A DNA stretch of 64,000 nt, taken from contig JAWLAN010000020.1 of the NCBI GenBank assembly GCA_041395385.1, forward strand, positions 39,383-103,382, in the 5' to 3' direction. Below, in pieces: positions 50,367-59,674 of this stretch. Position 1 is the stretch's first letter. Each line of letters begins with the position of its first letter. The translations under genes were made by a program, and so were the position numbers. Under the pieces are notes generated by a model. It saw only the letters and a list, made by a program, of their open reading frames with translations. It was not told where the DNA came from and ran no database searches. The DNA is from JAJVHZ01 sp041395385 (GTDB taxonomy: Bacteria; Pseudomonadota; Gammaproteobacteria; JAJPIJ01).

Positions 50367-52934
50367 ATGAGCGAGCGCACGTACCGCAACGCCCTGCACC
50401 CAGGCTACCTCCTGCACTGGTATCGCATCGACGGCGTGCTGGGACAGGGCGGCTTCGGCATCACCTACCTCGCGCACGACACCAATCTCGACCACGCCGT
50501 GGCGATCAAGGAATTCCTGCCCATGGAGATGGCGATGCGAGAGGCGGATCAATCCGTGCAGCCGTCCTCGCAGGAGATGGACGAGCGCTTCCGCTGGGGT
50601 CTGGATCGGTTCGTCGCCGAGGCGCGGACCCTGGCCCGCTTCCGGCACCCCGGCATCGTGCGGGTGCTGAGCGTCTTCGAGGCCAACAACACCGCCTACA
50701 TGGTCATGGAGCTGGAGCGCGGCGAGACGCTGCACCAACGGCTGGCCAGGCAGCGCACGGTGCCGGAGGCCGAACTGCGGACGCTGGTCGACACGCTGCT
50801 GGACGGGCTGGAAGCGGTGCACGCGGCCGGCTTCGTGCATCGCGACATCAAGCCGGCCAACATCATCGTCCGGCCGGATGGCGCGCCGGTGCTCATCGAT
50901 TTCGGCTCGGCCAGGCAGGCCATAGGGCAGTACACGCGCACGCTCACCACGCTCATCTCGCCCGGCTACGCGCCCTACGAGCAATACCTGAGCGGCGGCG
51001 ATCGGCAGGGCCCCTGGACGGACATCTACAGCGTCGCGGCGACGCTGTATCGCTGCGTGGTCGGGCGGCCGCCGCTGGATGCGCTCGATCGCAGCGAGGC
51101 GTTGCTGAAATCGGAGCGGGATCCGTACGTGCCCGCGCGCGACCTCGCCGCGGGCGGTTATTCCCCCGCGCTGCTGCACGCCATCGACCGCGGCATGCGC
51201 TTCAAGGCCGCCGATCGGCCGCAGAGCGTGGCGCAGTGGCGCCGTGAGCTGCGTGGCGAGCTGGAGGAGCCGGTGACCCGTCTGGCCACGACAACCGTGG
51301 AGGTGGGCGCGGGCGAGGCGCCAGCGGCGTCGACGGAGACCTCGACCGCGGTGACGACGGCCGTGCGTCTGACAGACCCGCAGCCCGCCATGATCGCGAC
51401 GCCCTCGAAGACCGTCGAGCGTGCGCGCCCCGGCGTCGGGCGCGGATTGATCGCCTTAAGCGCGGTGCTTGCCGTGGCGGCCGTCATGATATGGCAATGG
51501 CAGGTCCAGACCCGGACGGTGGCACCGCCGGCGCAGTCCATTGCGCTGCCCGCTCCGGAGCCCGGCGCCGCCGACTCCGGACGCAGCCGGCAGGTGGAAC
51601 CCGTGGTCGCGCACCCGGAGGAGGTGCCGGCCGCCGTTGCCGGGGCGCCTGCCGGCACCAGCGCCCCGGCTCCCGAGGCGGCGGCATCGCCGGCCGCCCC
51701 GATCGGCGAGGGCATCGCCCCGGATGTCCGCGATCGGCTCGCGGCAGCCCACGCTGCCGCGCAGGCGGCCGAGGGACGCCCCGAGCGCTACGCGGCGGCG
51801 GCGGAGCAGTACCGCGCGGTGCTCGAGCTCGACCCCGGCAATGAGGAGGCATCCGCCGGACTGACCTCCATCGCCGTGCTGTACGCGAAAGCGAGTCTCG
51901 ACGCCCTGCGCGAGAATGACCTTGCCGCGGCCGATACGGCGCTCGCGCAGGCCGTGGCCGCCGACGCGCACGCGCCCCTGGTCGCGACCGCGCGTCAGCA
52001 GCTCGCCGCGGTCCGAAGCGCGGCGGAGGCAGCGTCCCAGCCGGTGGCGGCGCAGCCGCCTGCGGCGGCCGATACCGGCCAGTCCGCCGGCGGGCCGTCT
52101 CCCGACGCATCGGCGGCTGCCGCCGGCCAGGAACTATCGGCGTTGCTTGATCTGGCTGACGCGGACCTGAAGGCCGACCGACTGAGCGCGCCTCGTGGGG
52201 CGAACGCGCTCGCGCGATACCAGGCGGTGCTGGACCGCGACCCGGGCAACGAGCGGGCGCAGGCGGGCATCGATGCGGTGGCGGGGCGATACGCCGGGCT
52301 CGCCCGCGGCAGCCTCGGGCGCGGGGAGCTGGATCGCGCCGAGCGCTACATCGAACGGGGCCGCGCCTTGCGGCCCGCGCTGGCCCCCTGGCCGCCGCTG
52401 CAGGCTGACCTCGAAAGTGCCCGCCGGCAACGCGCGGCGGCCGCGCGCGCCGATGCCCCGGCGGCTCCCGAGTCGCCGCCGCCCGCGCCGGCGGTTGCCA
52501 CCGCGGACGTGCCCGTCTCGCCCCCACCGCCCCAGGTGGCCGTCGTCGCGCCGTCGCCGACGGAGCCGACGCCGCCCAAGGTGCCGACCGTCGCCGTACA
52601 GGTCGTCGGGCTGGAAAAGGACTTCAAGCGCCTGGGGCTGAGCGAGGAGGACGTTCGCGCCGCCGTCGCGCAGCGATTGCAGGCGGCGGGCTACCAGGCC
52701 GCCGCCGCCGGCGGCCTGACGCTCGCGCTGGTATTGAAATACAGCTACAACGGCACCACCGGCATCTACTCGTACTCCACCACCGTCAGCGCGCGCGGCA
52801 GCGGCAAGGCTGGCGCAGCCGTGAACTGGTCCGGCGGGGAGACCGGCACGGCGCAGGACCGTGATCTCCGCAAGCTGAAGGACATCTTCCTCAAGCATGT
52901 CGACGCCTTCCTCGCCGCGCATCCGGCGGGCTGA
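50367..52934 (+). CDS. Membrane serine/threonine protein kinase with TPR-like extracytoplasmic part
   Basis: An 855-residue Hanks-type kinase. The kinase domain (about 18-310) has all key elements: GQGGFG, Lys48 in VAIKEF, HRDIKPAN (158-165) and DFG (178-180). After a Pro/Ala-rich linker comes one membrane segment (about 357-376), then about 480 residues outside. These are Ala/Pro-rich, with two TPR-like stretches (PERYAAAAEQYRAVLELDPGNEEA, NALARYQAVLDRDPGNERA). A compact C-terminal domain (about 735-855, VAVQVVGLEKDF to KHVDAFLAAHP) is one I do not recognise. The 3' end overlaps the solute-binding-protein gene by 38 bases. Confidence 0.92.
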   Translation: MSERTYRNALHPGYLLHWYRIDGVLGQGGFGITYLAHDTNLDHAVAIKEFLPMEMAMREADQSVQPSSQEMDERFRWGLDRFVAEARTLARFRHPGIVRVLSVFEANNTAYMVMELERGETLHQRLARQRTVPEAELRTLVDTLLDGLEAVHAAGFVHRDIKPANIIVRPDGAPVLIDFGSARQAIGQYTRTLTTLISPGYAPYEQYLSGGDRQGPWTDIYSVAATLYRCVVGRPPLDALDRSEALLKSERDPYVPARDLAAGGYSPALLHAIDRGMRFKAADRPQSVAQWRRELRGELEEPVTRLATTTVEVGAGEAPAASTETSTAVTTAVRLTDPQPAMIATPSKTVERARPGVGRGLIALSAVLAVAAVMIWQWQVQTRTVAPPAQSIALPAPEPGAADSGRSRQVEPVVAHPEEVPAAVAGAPAGTSAPAPEAAASPAAPIGEGIAPDVRDRLAAAHAAAQAAEGRPERYAAAAEQYRAVLELDPGNEEASAGLTSIAVLYAKASLDALRENDLAAADTALAQAVAADAHAPLVATARQQLAAVRSAAEAASQPVAAQPPAAADTGQSAGGPSPDASAAAAGQELSALLDLADADLKADRLSAPRGANALARYQAVLDRDPGNERAQAGIDAVAGRYAGLARGSLGRGELDRAERYIERGRALRPALAPWPPLQADLESARRQRAAAARADAPAAPESPPPAPAVATADVPVSPPPPQVAVVAPSPTEPTPPKVPTVAVQVVGLEKDFKRLGLSEEDVRAAVAQRLQAAGYQAAAAGGLTLALVLKYSYNGTTGIYSYSTTVSARGSGKAGAAVNWSGGETGTAQDRDLRKLKDIFLKHVDAFLAAHPAG

Positions 52935-54420
52935 GGCCCCGCCTCGCCCCTGGCGCGGGTGGCCATGCCTCGCGAGTCTGCTGCTGACGCTTGCGGCGAT
53001 CGCGGCGCCGGCGCAGACGCCTCTGCGCTTCGGCGTTGCGCAGCCGCCGATCACGCTGGATCCGCGGCACGCCACCGATGCGGCCTCGGAGCGCATCTGC
53101 CGCCTGCTCTACCGCGCCCTGGTCGGTTTCGACAATCGTTACGAGCCGGTCCCGCAACTGGCGCGCTGGGAGGAGCTGTCCCCGACGCATTACCGCTTCA
53201 CGCTCGGCCGTGACGGTCGCGAGTTTCATGACGGCACGCACCTGACGGCCGCCGATGTGAAGAGTACCTACGACTACGTGCTCGATGCGGGGAATGCCTC
53301 GCCGCATCGTGGCGCCCTGGACGCGATCGCGCGGGTCGATGCCCCCGATCCCGAGCATGTCGATTTCCGTCTGCGGCGGCCGGACGCTCTCTTTCCCGGC
53401 CGCCTCACGATCGGCATCGTGCCGGCGTGGGCCGCGGCCGGAGGTATGCTGGCGCGCAATCCGGTCGGCACCGGCCCGTATCGGCTGTCCGACTGGCAGG
53501 ACGCGGGGATCCTGAACCTGCGGCGGGTCGCCGATGGCGCGCCGCTTCAGTTCGTCACGGTCCAGAACCCGACCGTGCGCGCGCTCAAGCTGGTGAGCGG
53601 CGAGATCGATCTGCTGCAGGGGGACATGCCGCCCGAGCTTCTGACCTGGCTGCGGGGTCGGCCGGGGACGAGGGTGCGTCGCGTGCCCGGCGACAGTGTG
53701 GCGTACCTGGGATTCAATCTTGCCGAGGGCGCGACGCGCGACCTGCGGGTGCGCCAGGCCATCGCGCACGCGATCGATCGCGCCGCGATCCTGAAGTACG
53801 TGTTCGCCGGCGGCGGCCGACTGGCCTCCAGCGTGCTGCGTCCGGAACACTGGGCCGGCGCGGCAGGGCTGCCCGCGCTCGCCTACGATCCGCAGCGGTC
53901 GCGGGAGTTGCTGCGCGCCGCCGGCTACGGGACGCGCCGGCCGCTGCGGATCGCCTACAAGACCTCCAGCGATCCCTTCCGCATCCGCATCGCGACCATA
54001 CTGCAGAGCCAGCTGCGTGAGGTCGGCATCGAGGTCGATCTGCGCAGCCACGACTGGGGAACCTTCTACGGCGACATCAAGGCCGGACGATTTCAGATGT
54101 ATTCTCTGTCCTGGGTGGGTCTGAAGCTTCCGGACATCTTCCGCTACGCGTTTCACAGCAGCTCGCTTCCGCCGCAGGGGGCCAATCGCGGTCGCTACAG
54201 CGATCCGGTCACGGATGGCCTCATAGACGGCGCCGAGGCCGAGCCGCAGCCGCAGAGGCGGGCGGGATTGTACGGCCAGGTGCAGCGGCGCCTGCTGGAC
54301 GCATTGCCGATCGTTCCGCTCTGGAGCGAGGACGTCACCGTCGTAATGCGCGCGAGCGTGAGCGATTATGAGCCGGCCACAGATGGAAACTACGACAGTC
54401 TTGCCCATGCACGATGGTGA
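52897..54420 (+). CDS. Family 5 ABC solute-binding protein (peptide type)
   Basis: A 507-residue exported binding protein of the DppA/OppA family. The signal (CLASLLLTLAAIAAPAQ) is followed by family motifs TLDPRHATDAASERI, GREFHDGTHLTAADVKSTYDYVL, NPVGTGPYRLSDWQ and a late YGQVQRRLLDALPIVPLW. It should bind peptides or related compounds in the periplasm. It overlaps both the kinase gene upstream and the transpeptidase-fold gene downstream. The permease genes lie about 1.1 kb on; no ATPase gene is present here. Cell-wall genes around it suggest murein peptides as ligand, which is inference. Confidence 0.92.
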   Translation: MSTPSSPRIRRAEAPPRPWRGWPCLASLLLTLAAIAAPAQTPLRFGVAQPPITLDPRHATDAASERICRLLYRALVGFDNRYEPVPQLARWEELSPTHYRFTLGRDGREFHDGTHLTAADVKSTYDYVLDAGNASPHRGALDAIARVDAPDPEHVDFRLRRPDALFPGRLTIGIVPAWAAAGGMLARNPVGTGPYRLSDWQDAGILNLRRVADGAPLQFVTVQNPTVRALKLVSGEIDLLQGDMPPELLTWLRGRPGTRVRRVPGDSVAYLGFNLAEGATRDLRVRQAIAHAIDRAAILKYVFAGGGRLASSVLRPEHWAGAAGLPALAYDPQRSRELLRAAGYGTRRPLRIAYKTSSDPFRIRIATILQSQLREVGIEVDLRSHDWGTFYGDIKAGRFQMYSLSWVGLKLPDIFRYAFHSSSLPPQGANRGRYSDPVTDGLIDGAEAEPQPQRRAGLYGQVQRRLLDALPIVPLWSEDVTVVMRASVSDYEPATDGNYDSLAHARW

Positions 54421-54922
54421 AGTGAACCTGGACGGCGGCGATCGGCTGGTCGTCGTCAACCTCGCGCGCCAGCGCCTGGAGCTTCATGCACGCGGCGAGG
54501 TGGTGTTCGCGTGCTCGGTCTCGACGGCGGCCAATGGGCCCGGCGAGGTGCTGAACAGCGAATGCACGCCGCGCGGCCTGCACGTCATCGAGGAGAAGAT
54601 TGGCGCGGATTGCGCGCCCAACACCGTATTTGTCGGGCGCCGCCCGACCGGCGAGGTGTGTACGCCGGCGCTGCAGGCCACACGGCCGGATCGGGACTGG
54701 ATCGTGACCCGCATATTGTGGCTCGGCGGTCTCGAGCCCGGCCGCAACCGCGGCGGCAGCGTGGATACCAAGGCGCGATACGTCTACATACACGGCACGC
54801 CGGAGCACACGCCGGTCGGCGTACCCGGATCGCGCGGCTGCGTTCGCATGCGCAACGGCGACGTGATGACGTTTTTCGATCTGGTGGACGTCGGCACCCG
54901 CGTACGGATCGACGAGGCGTAG
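54368..54922 (+). CDS. L,D-transpeptidase-fold (YkuD) protein without signal peptide
   Basis: A 184-residue YkuD-domain protein. The active-site pattern is complete: YIHGTPEHTPVG with its histidines and SRGCVRM with the catalytic cysteine (about 158). No signal peptide or membrane segment is visible, which is odd for an enzyme acting on murein. It may be secreted otherwise, act on imported murein peptides in the cytosol, or have another role. The ATG at 54368 overlaps the binding-protein gene by 53 bases; the ATG at 54407 would leave only 14 and keeps the whole domain. Confidence 0.88.
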   Translation: MSRPQMETTTVLPMHDGEVNLDGGDRLVVVNLARQRLELHARGEVVFACSVSTAANGPGEVLNSECTPRGLHVIEEKIGADCAPNTVFVGRRPTGEVCTPALQATRPDRDWIVTRILWLGGLEPGRNRGGSVDTKARYVYIHGTPEHTPVGVPGSRGCVRMRNGDVMTFFDLVDVGTRVRIDEA

Positions 54923-54964
54923 GGCGGACCGGGAACTCCGGCGGCGCGCCGCGCGCGGGCGAAA

Positions 54965-55435
54965 TCAGTCGCCGGATCTGCCGCGAACGGCTTCGCGCAT
55001 CAGTTCGCGGGCGAAGCGCCGTATCTGCACGTCGTAAAGCGCGAGTTCCCCGCCGGTCTTCATGGCCGCCATCGCCAGCCGACCGACGAGCAGCAGCAAC
55101 AGCATTACGATCGGCCAGGCAATGAAATAGGAGAGCCGCAGCGTGGAGGCGCGCTCGGGCCCAGCGGCGCCGGCGTCGGCGCGCTGCGACGGGGCGAGAA
55201 CCGTGTCGATGCGCGTGGCCTCGTCGATGGCGCGGGCCAGCGACTCCACACGCGAGCTCTTGGGATTCTGGTAAACGGACCACGCCTCGTTGATGACACC
55301 GAGCGCGGCCCACAGCCCGACACCCAGCAAGACGAGGCCGGCGAGCCGCACCAGCCAGGACATCGTAGATTGCGCGACGGAGTCGACTGTCATGTTGGCC
55401 TCGGAGTTGTCGTTATCGAATTGGTAGTAGGCCAT
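54965..55435 (-). CDS. Hypothetical membrane protein with two spans
   Basis: A 156-residue protein with two hydrophobic segments (WLVRLAGLVLLGVGLWAAL and SYFIAWPIVMLLLLLVGRLAM) separated by about 60 polar residues, and a basic C-terminal tail. I do not recognise a family. The start at 55435 follows AGAGGG at about ten bases. It sits on the opposite strand inside the peptide-uptake cluster, divergent from the first permease gene, so it may use the same intergenic promoter region. Function unknown. Confidence 0.78.
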   Translation of the reverse strand: MAYYQFDNDNSEANMTVDSVAQSTMSWLVRLAGLVLLGVGLWAALGVINEAWSVYQNPKSSRVESLARAIDEATRIDTVLAPSQRADAGAAGPERASTLRLSYFIAWPIVMLLLLLVGRLAMAAMKTGGELALYDVQIRRFARELMREAVRGRSGD

Positions 55436-55534
55436 GGCCCGGTGCCCTCTGCTTCTCCGGCAGAATGTATCATAAGTCCGCGGGCATTCCTCGCCACGGG
55501 GAGCCGCGCCTCGCAGGCGATCCGCGGAGGGACA

Positions 55535-56455
55535 GTGATCGGATTTCTGTTGACGCGTCTGTTCAGCCTTGCGGCCGTCGTGCTGGGCGTGGTGAGTCTG
55601 GTCTTCCTGCTCCTTCACCTCGTGCCCGGCGACCCCGTGGAGGTGATGCTCGGGGAGTCGGCGACGCCGGCCGACCGCGGCGAGCTGCGGCGCTCGCTGG
55701 GGCTGGACCGGCCAATCGCCGTCCAGTGGGCCCAGTATCTGGGCAGACTCTCGCACGGTGACCTCGGCGCGTCGTTGCACAGTCGCGAGCCGGTCGCGGC
55801 GCTGGTGGCCGGGCGGGCGCAGGCCACCGCCCAGCTCGGCGCGGCGGCGCTGCTGGTCTCGGTCGCGATCGGACTGCCGCTGGGCATCGGTGCGGCGCTT
55901 CGCGACGGCCGCGGACTGGATCGCGCCGCGCTTGGGCTGTGCGCACTCGCCATGTCGGTGCCATCCTTCTGGCTAGGGCCGATGCTGATCCTGCTGTTCT
56001 CGATCACGCTGGGATGGCTGCCCGTCAGCGGCCGGACCGAGGCCGGGGCGATAATCCTGCCCGCGCTCACTCTCGGCATCCCCCTGGCGGCGGTGCTCAC
56101 CCGCATGGTGCGCGCCTCGATGTTGCAGGTGTTGGGCGAGGACTATCTGCGCACCGCCCGCGCCAAGGGACTTCCGCCCGCGCAGGTCACCCTCCGGCAC
56201 GCGTTGCGCAATGCCGCGCTGCCGGTCATGACCGTGCTGGGCCTGCAACTGGGCGGCGTGCTGGCGGGCGCGATCATCACCGAGACAATCTTCCAATGGC
56301 CAGGACTCGGGCAATTGACGATCGAGTCCATACAGCGGCGCGACTATCCGCTCGTGCAGGCCTGTGTGCTGGTCATCAGCCTCGCCTACGTCGTGGTCAA
56401 CGCGGCCACGGACATCCTGTGCGGGTTGCTGGACCCGCGCGTGCGCATGACATGA
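55535..56455 (+). CDS. ABC peptide permease, DppB/OppB type
   Basis: A 306-residue inner-membrane permease with six membrane segments. The N-terminal FLLTRLFSLAAVVLGVVSLVF, LVPGDPVEVMLGE and the EAA-type loop (DYLRTARAKGLPPAQVTLRHALRNA) are characteristic of DppB-like proteins. GGAGGGACA lies directly before the GTG at 55535. The stop overlaps the second permease gene (ATGACATGA region). Substrate is unknown; the cluster context favours peptides. Confidence 0.94.
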   Translation: MIGFLLTRLFSLAAVVLGVVSLVFLLLHLVPGDPVEVMLGESATPADRGELRRSLGLDRPIAVQWAQYLGRLSHGDLGASLHSREPVAALVAGRAQATAQLGAAALLVSVAIGLPLGIGAALRDGRGLDRAALGLCALAMSVPSFWLGPMLILLFSITLGWLPVSGRTEAGAIILPALTLGIPLAAVLTRMVRASMLQVLGEDYLRTARAKGLPPAQVTLRHALRNAALPVMTVLGLQLGGVLAGAIITETIFQWPGLGQLTIESIQRRDYPLVQACVLVISLAYVVVNAATDILCGLLDPRVRMT

Positions 56456-57270
56456 GCCCCACCGCGCGCCTGTCGCTGATCGTGCTGCTCGGGTGGACGG
56501 CGCTGGCGGCCTTCGCCCCGCTGTTGCAGCTCGCGCCGGATACCATATCGCTGCCGGAGATCATGGCGCCGCCGTCGCGGGCGTCGTGGCTGGGGCACGA
56601 CGATCTCGGCCGCCCGATGGCCGACCGCCTGGTCTATGCGCTGCGCACCTCGCTGCTGGTGGTGATCCTCGTGGTGCCGTTGTCCGCGGCGATCGGCGCC
56701 GGCGTGGGCATCGCGGCGGCGTGGCGCGGCGGCCTGCTGGACGCATGCATTGCGCGGCTGATGGACGTCTTCCTCGCGTTCCCGGGGGCGCTTCTGGCCA
56801 TCGCGATGGCGGGTCTGCTCGGCCCCGGCATCGGCAACGTGGTCATCGCGCTGACGGCCGTGAGCTGGGTCGGATATGCGCGCATGGCGCGGGCCCAGGC
56901 TCACGCCGTGAAGAGCCGCGAGCACGTCTTGGCCGCCCGCGTCCTGGGGACGCGGACCCCCGCGATACTCCTGCGCCATGTCCTGCCGCTGATCGCGGCG
57001 CCGCTGCTGATGGAGGTCACGCTCGGGGTGGCTGGCGTGATCCTCGCCGAGGCCGGGCTGTCGTTTCTGGGTCTCGGGGTGCAACCGCCGTCGGCGTCAC
57101 TCGGCGCCATGCTGCGCGACGGTACGGCGTACATGCTGGTCGCGCCGCACATGGTGATCGTCCCCGGGCTGGCGATGCTCGCGCTCATGCTCGCCTGCAA
57201 TACGCTCGGCGACGCCCTGCAGCGCCGTCTCGACCCGCGCCGATCCCTGTCCTTGATGCCGGCGGCGTGA
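56452..57270 (+). CDS. ABC peptide permease, DppC/OppC type
   Basis: A 272-residue partner permease with an N-terminal segment, the LGHDDLGRPMADRLVYALRTSL stretch before the core, and the EAA-type loop (HVLAARVLGTRTPAILLRHVLP). It overlaps the DppB-like gene by four bases, so the two are made together. No DppD/DppF-type ATPase genes follow; NagZ comes next after 195 bases. The transporter must borrow ATPases encoded elsewhere. Confidence 0.94.
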   Translation: MSPTARLSLIVLLGWTALAAFAPLLQLAPDTISLPEIMAPPSRASWLGHDDLGRPMADRLVYALRTSLLVVILVVPLSAAIGAGVGIAAAWRGGLLDACIARLMDVFLAFPGALLAIAMAGLLGPGIGNVVIALTAVSWVGYARMARAQAHAVKSREHVLAARVLGTRTPAILLRHVLPLIAAPLLMEVTLGVAGVILAEAGLSFLGLGVQPPSASLGAMLRDGTAYMLVAPHMVIVPGLAMLALMLACNTLGDALQRRLDPRRSLSLMPAA

Positions 57271-57465
57271 AGAGGCCGGACGGGCGCGCCGGTCGAGGGT
57301 CGGATCAGGAGCGGATGCGTGCGCCGGGGCGGCAGGCGCGGACGCGCCGCGTCGTCGCGAGGCACTTGGGTGTGGCCGGTGCGCAGGGCCGGATTGCGCG
57401 GTTACGGCTTCTCTCGTATGTTCGCGCTGGTCCGTTATCCCGAGCACGGCGAGGAATCCGCACCC

Positions 57466-58509
57466 ATGGCCTTGGGCCCGCTGATGATCGATATCCAGGG
57501 CACCGCGCTCACTGGCGCGGAGCGCGCCCGGCTGCGGCATCCGCTGGTCGGCGGCGTCATCCTTTTCACCCGCAACTACGTGGATCGCGATCAGCTCGCG
57601 TCGCTGACCGGCGAGCTGCACGCGTTGCGATCGCCGCCGCTGCTCATCGCCGTCGATCACGAAGGCGGGCGCGTGCAACGCTTTCGCGCCGGTTTCACGG
57701 CCCTGCCCGCCTGCGGCGTCTATGGCGCGGCATACGGGCGCGACGCCGAGGCCGGCATCGCCTGTGCCGAGGCCGGCGGATGGATCATGGCGAGCGAGCT
57801 GCGCTCGCTGGGCGTCGACTTCAGCTTTGCGCCCGTTCTCGACATCGACATCGGATTGAGCACGGTGATCGGGGATCGGGCGTTCCACCGCGATCATCGC
57901 ATTGTCGGCGCGCTGGCCTACGCGTACATGAAGGGCATGCATTCCGCGGGCATGGCGGCAGTCGGCAAGCACTTCCCCGGGCACGGATCGGTGGCGGCGG
58001 ACTCGCATCACGCCCTGCCGGTGGACGAACGGCCGTACAGCGCCATCGAGTCGACCGATCTTCCGCCCTTCGCGCACCTCATACGCAACGGCCTCGAAGG
58101 CATCATGCCGGCGCACGTGGTCTACGCCAGGGTCGATCGCCATCCCGCCGGGTTCTCCCGCTACTGGCTGCAGGACGTACTGCGCGGCCGGCTCGGCTTC
58201 GACGGGGTGATCTTCAGCGACGACATCACCATGGCGGGGGCCGCGGTGGCAGGCAGCGCGGCGCAGCGCGCGCGCGCGGCGCTCGAGGCCGGCTGCGACA
58301 TGGTGCTCATCTGCAACGACCCCGAGGCCGCCGACAAGGTCATCGCCGAGCTGAATACGCCTCAGGACCCTCTTTCGCGGGCGCGATTGATGCGCATGCA
58401 CGGGCGCCCGCCGGCGGACGAGCTCGGGCGCCGCGAGCAGGCGCTACGGCTGCTCGCCGGACTGCACGACGTCCCCGAGCTCGATCTGAATGACGATCGG
58501 ATGGCCTGA
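57466..58509 (+). CDS. nagZ: Beta-N-acetylhexosaminidase NagZ
   Basis: A 347-residue family 3 glycosidase that removes GlcNAc from anhydro-muropeptides in the cytosol. The signature includes VDHEGGRVQRFR, KHFPGHGSVAADSHHALP with the catalytic histidine, and the nucleophile aspartate in VIFSDDITMAGA. Length matches E. coli NagZ (341). The ATG at 57466 follows GAGG; the open frame extends upstream to 57319 without similarity. It closes the peptide-uptake cluster and complements AnmK encoded near 26 kb. Confidence 0.97.
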   Translation: MALGPLMIDIQGTALTGAERARLRHPLVGGVILFTRNYVDRDQLASLTGELHALRSPPLLIAVDHEGGRVQRFRAGFTALPACGVYGAAYGRDAEAGIACAEAGGWIMASELRSLGVDFSFAPVLDIDIGLSTVIGDRAFHRDHRIVGALAYAYMKGMHSAGMAAVGKHFPGHGSVAADSHHALPVDERPYSAIESTDLPPFAHLIRNGLEGIMPAHVVYARVDRHPAGFSRYWLQDVLRGRLGFDGVIFSDDITMAGAAVAGSAAQRARAALEAGCDMVLICNDPEAADKVIAELNTPQDPLSRARLMRMHGRPPADELGRREQALRLLAGLHDVPELDLNDDRMA

Positions 58510-58605
58510 TCGGGCAAGCTGCGCCCCGCAGGGGCCCGCCGCCGGCGTCCCGGGGACCCGCAGGCGCGGCCGTTACTCTGCCGGGCAGGATGACGGACCG
58601 GACCG

Positions 58606-59529
58606 ATGAGAGACTTCGCACGCACGTTGTTCGTGGTCGCACTGCTCGGGGCAGGATGCGCGACGCCTTCGCGCGCCGAGGAGCTGGTCTGCCCGCCGAT
58701 TGCACGCATGCCGATCGCGGGCGAACCGATCCCCTACGGCGATGGACTGTTGTGGAAGGTCGAACGCGAGGGCGTGGCGGCGAGCTACCTGTTCGGAACC
58801 ATACACGTGGGCGATCCGCGCGTGCTCGACATTCCGGCGCCGGTGGAGTCTGCATTGCGGTCGGGCCGCCTGTTCGTGATGGAGGCGCTCTTCGAGCCGG
58901 ATGCGGTCGCACGGTTCGCGGGCTCCATGTATTTTGCCGATGGGACCCGGCTGGAGGATCTGGCCGGGCGGCCGCTCGCGGACCGCGCCCAGTCCTTGTT
59001 GCTGCGCTTCCACGTCCCCGCCGAGTCGGCGCGCAGCCTCAAACCATGGGCCGCGTTCCTGACCCTCAATCAGCCGCCGGCCGACGGCGGCCTGCCGCTC
59101 GACCTGCTGCTCATGCAGCGTGCGCGGGAGTACGGTCTCCCGGTGGAGGGCCTGGAGACGCTGGAGGAGCAGGCGCAGGTGTTCGGCGCTTTCAGCGACG
59201 CCGAGCAGGTGGCGATGCTGCGCGATACCGTCTGCCATTTCGATCTCGTCCAGGCCCAGCTCCGCAGGCTGGTGGAGTTCTACCTGCGCCGCGACGTCGC
59301 GGCGATCGTTCGCCTGACCGGAGAATACGCGGGCAGCGACCTCGAGCTGGCCGCGCGCATGGACAGAGTGCTGATTGACGACCGCAACGCGCGGATGGTC
59401 GAGCGGCTGCAGCCGGCGCTGCGGCGTGGTGGGGCGTTCGTTGCGGTCGGGGCGCTGCACCTGCCGGGCAGCGGGGGGATACTGACCCTGCTCGAGAAGC
59501 GGGGTTACGCCGTGAGCCGGATGCATTGA
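58606..59529 (+). CDS. TraB/GumN family exported protein
   Basis: A 307-residue protein with a signal peptide ending near the possible lipobox LGAGC. The family hallmarks are the paired GxxH motifs LFGTIHVGD (about 64-72) and AVGALHLPG near the C-terminus, plus the conserved VMEALFEPD. This fold is related to TIKI metalloproteases, so it may be a metal-dependent peptidase of the envelope. It lies between nagZ and dapF, but gaps of about 100-150 bases on each side do not prove co-transcription. Confidence 0.88.
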   Translation: MRDFARTLFVVALLGAGCATPSRAEELVCPPIARMPIAGEPIPYGDGLLWKVEREGVAASYLFGTIHVGDPRVLDIPAPVESALRSGRLFVMEALFEPDAVARFAGSMYFADGTRLEDLAGRPLADRAQSLLLRFHVPAESARSLKPWAAFLTLNQPPADGGLPLDLLLMQRAREYGLPVEGLETLEEQAQVFGAFSDAEQVAMLRDTVCHFDLVQAQLRRLVEFYLRRDVAAIVRLTGEYAGSDLELAARMDRVLIDDRNARMVERLQPALRRGGAFVAVGALHLPGSGGILTLLEKRGYAVSRMH

Positions 59530-59674
59530 TCGCGCCTGGCCCCGCCGCGGGGGACGGGCCGGCGCGCGGCACAGTCCGGGGTGGACGTTCACGCCGCCGC
59601 GCGCTCGATCGGGCTCGAGCGGTGACCGACGCCGGTTTGTTTTCAACGTTCGCCGCTTCAGTTACGCTAGCGGC

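Noticed and set aside
56493..58493. 666-codon plus-strand open frame spanning the DppC and nagZ genes
   Set aside because: It runs in a different frame through two clear genes and is extremely Arg/Gly-rich.
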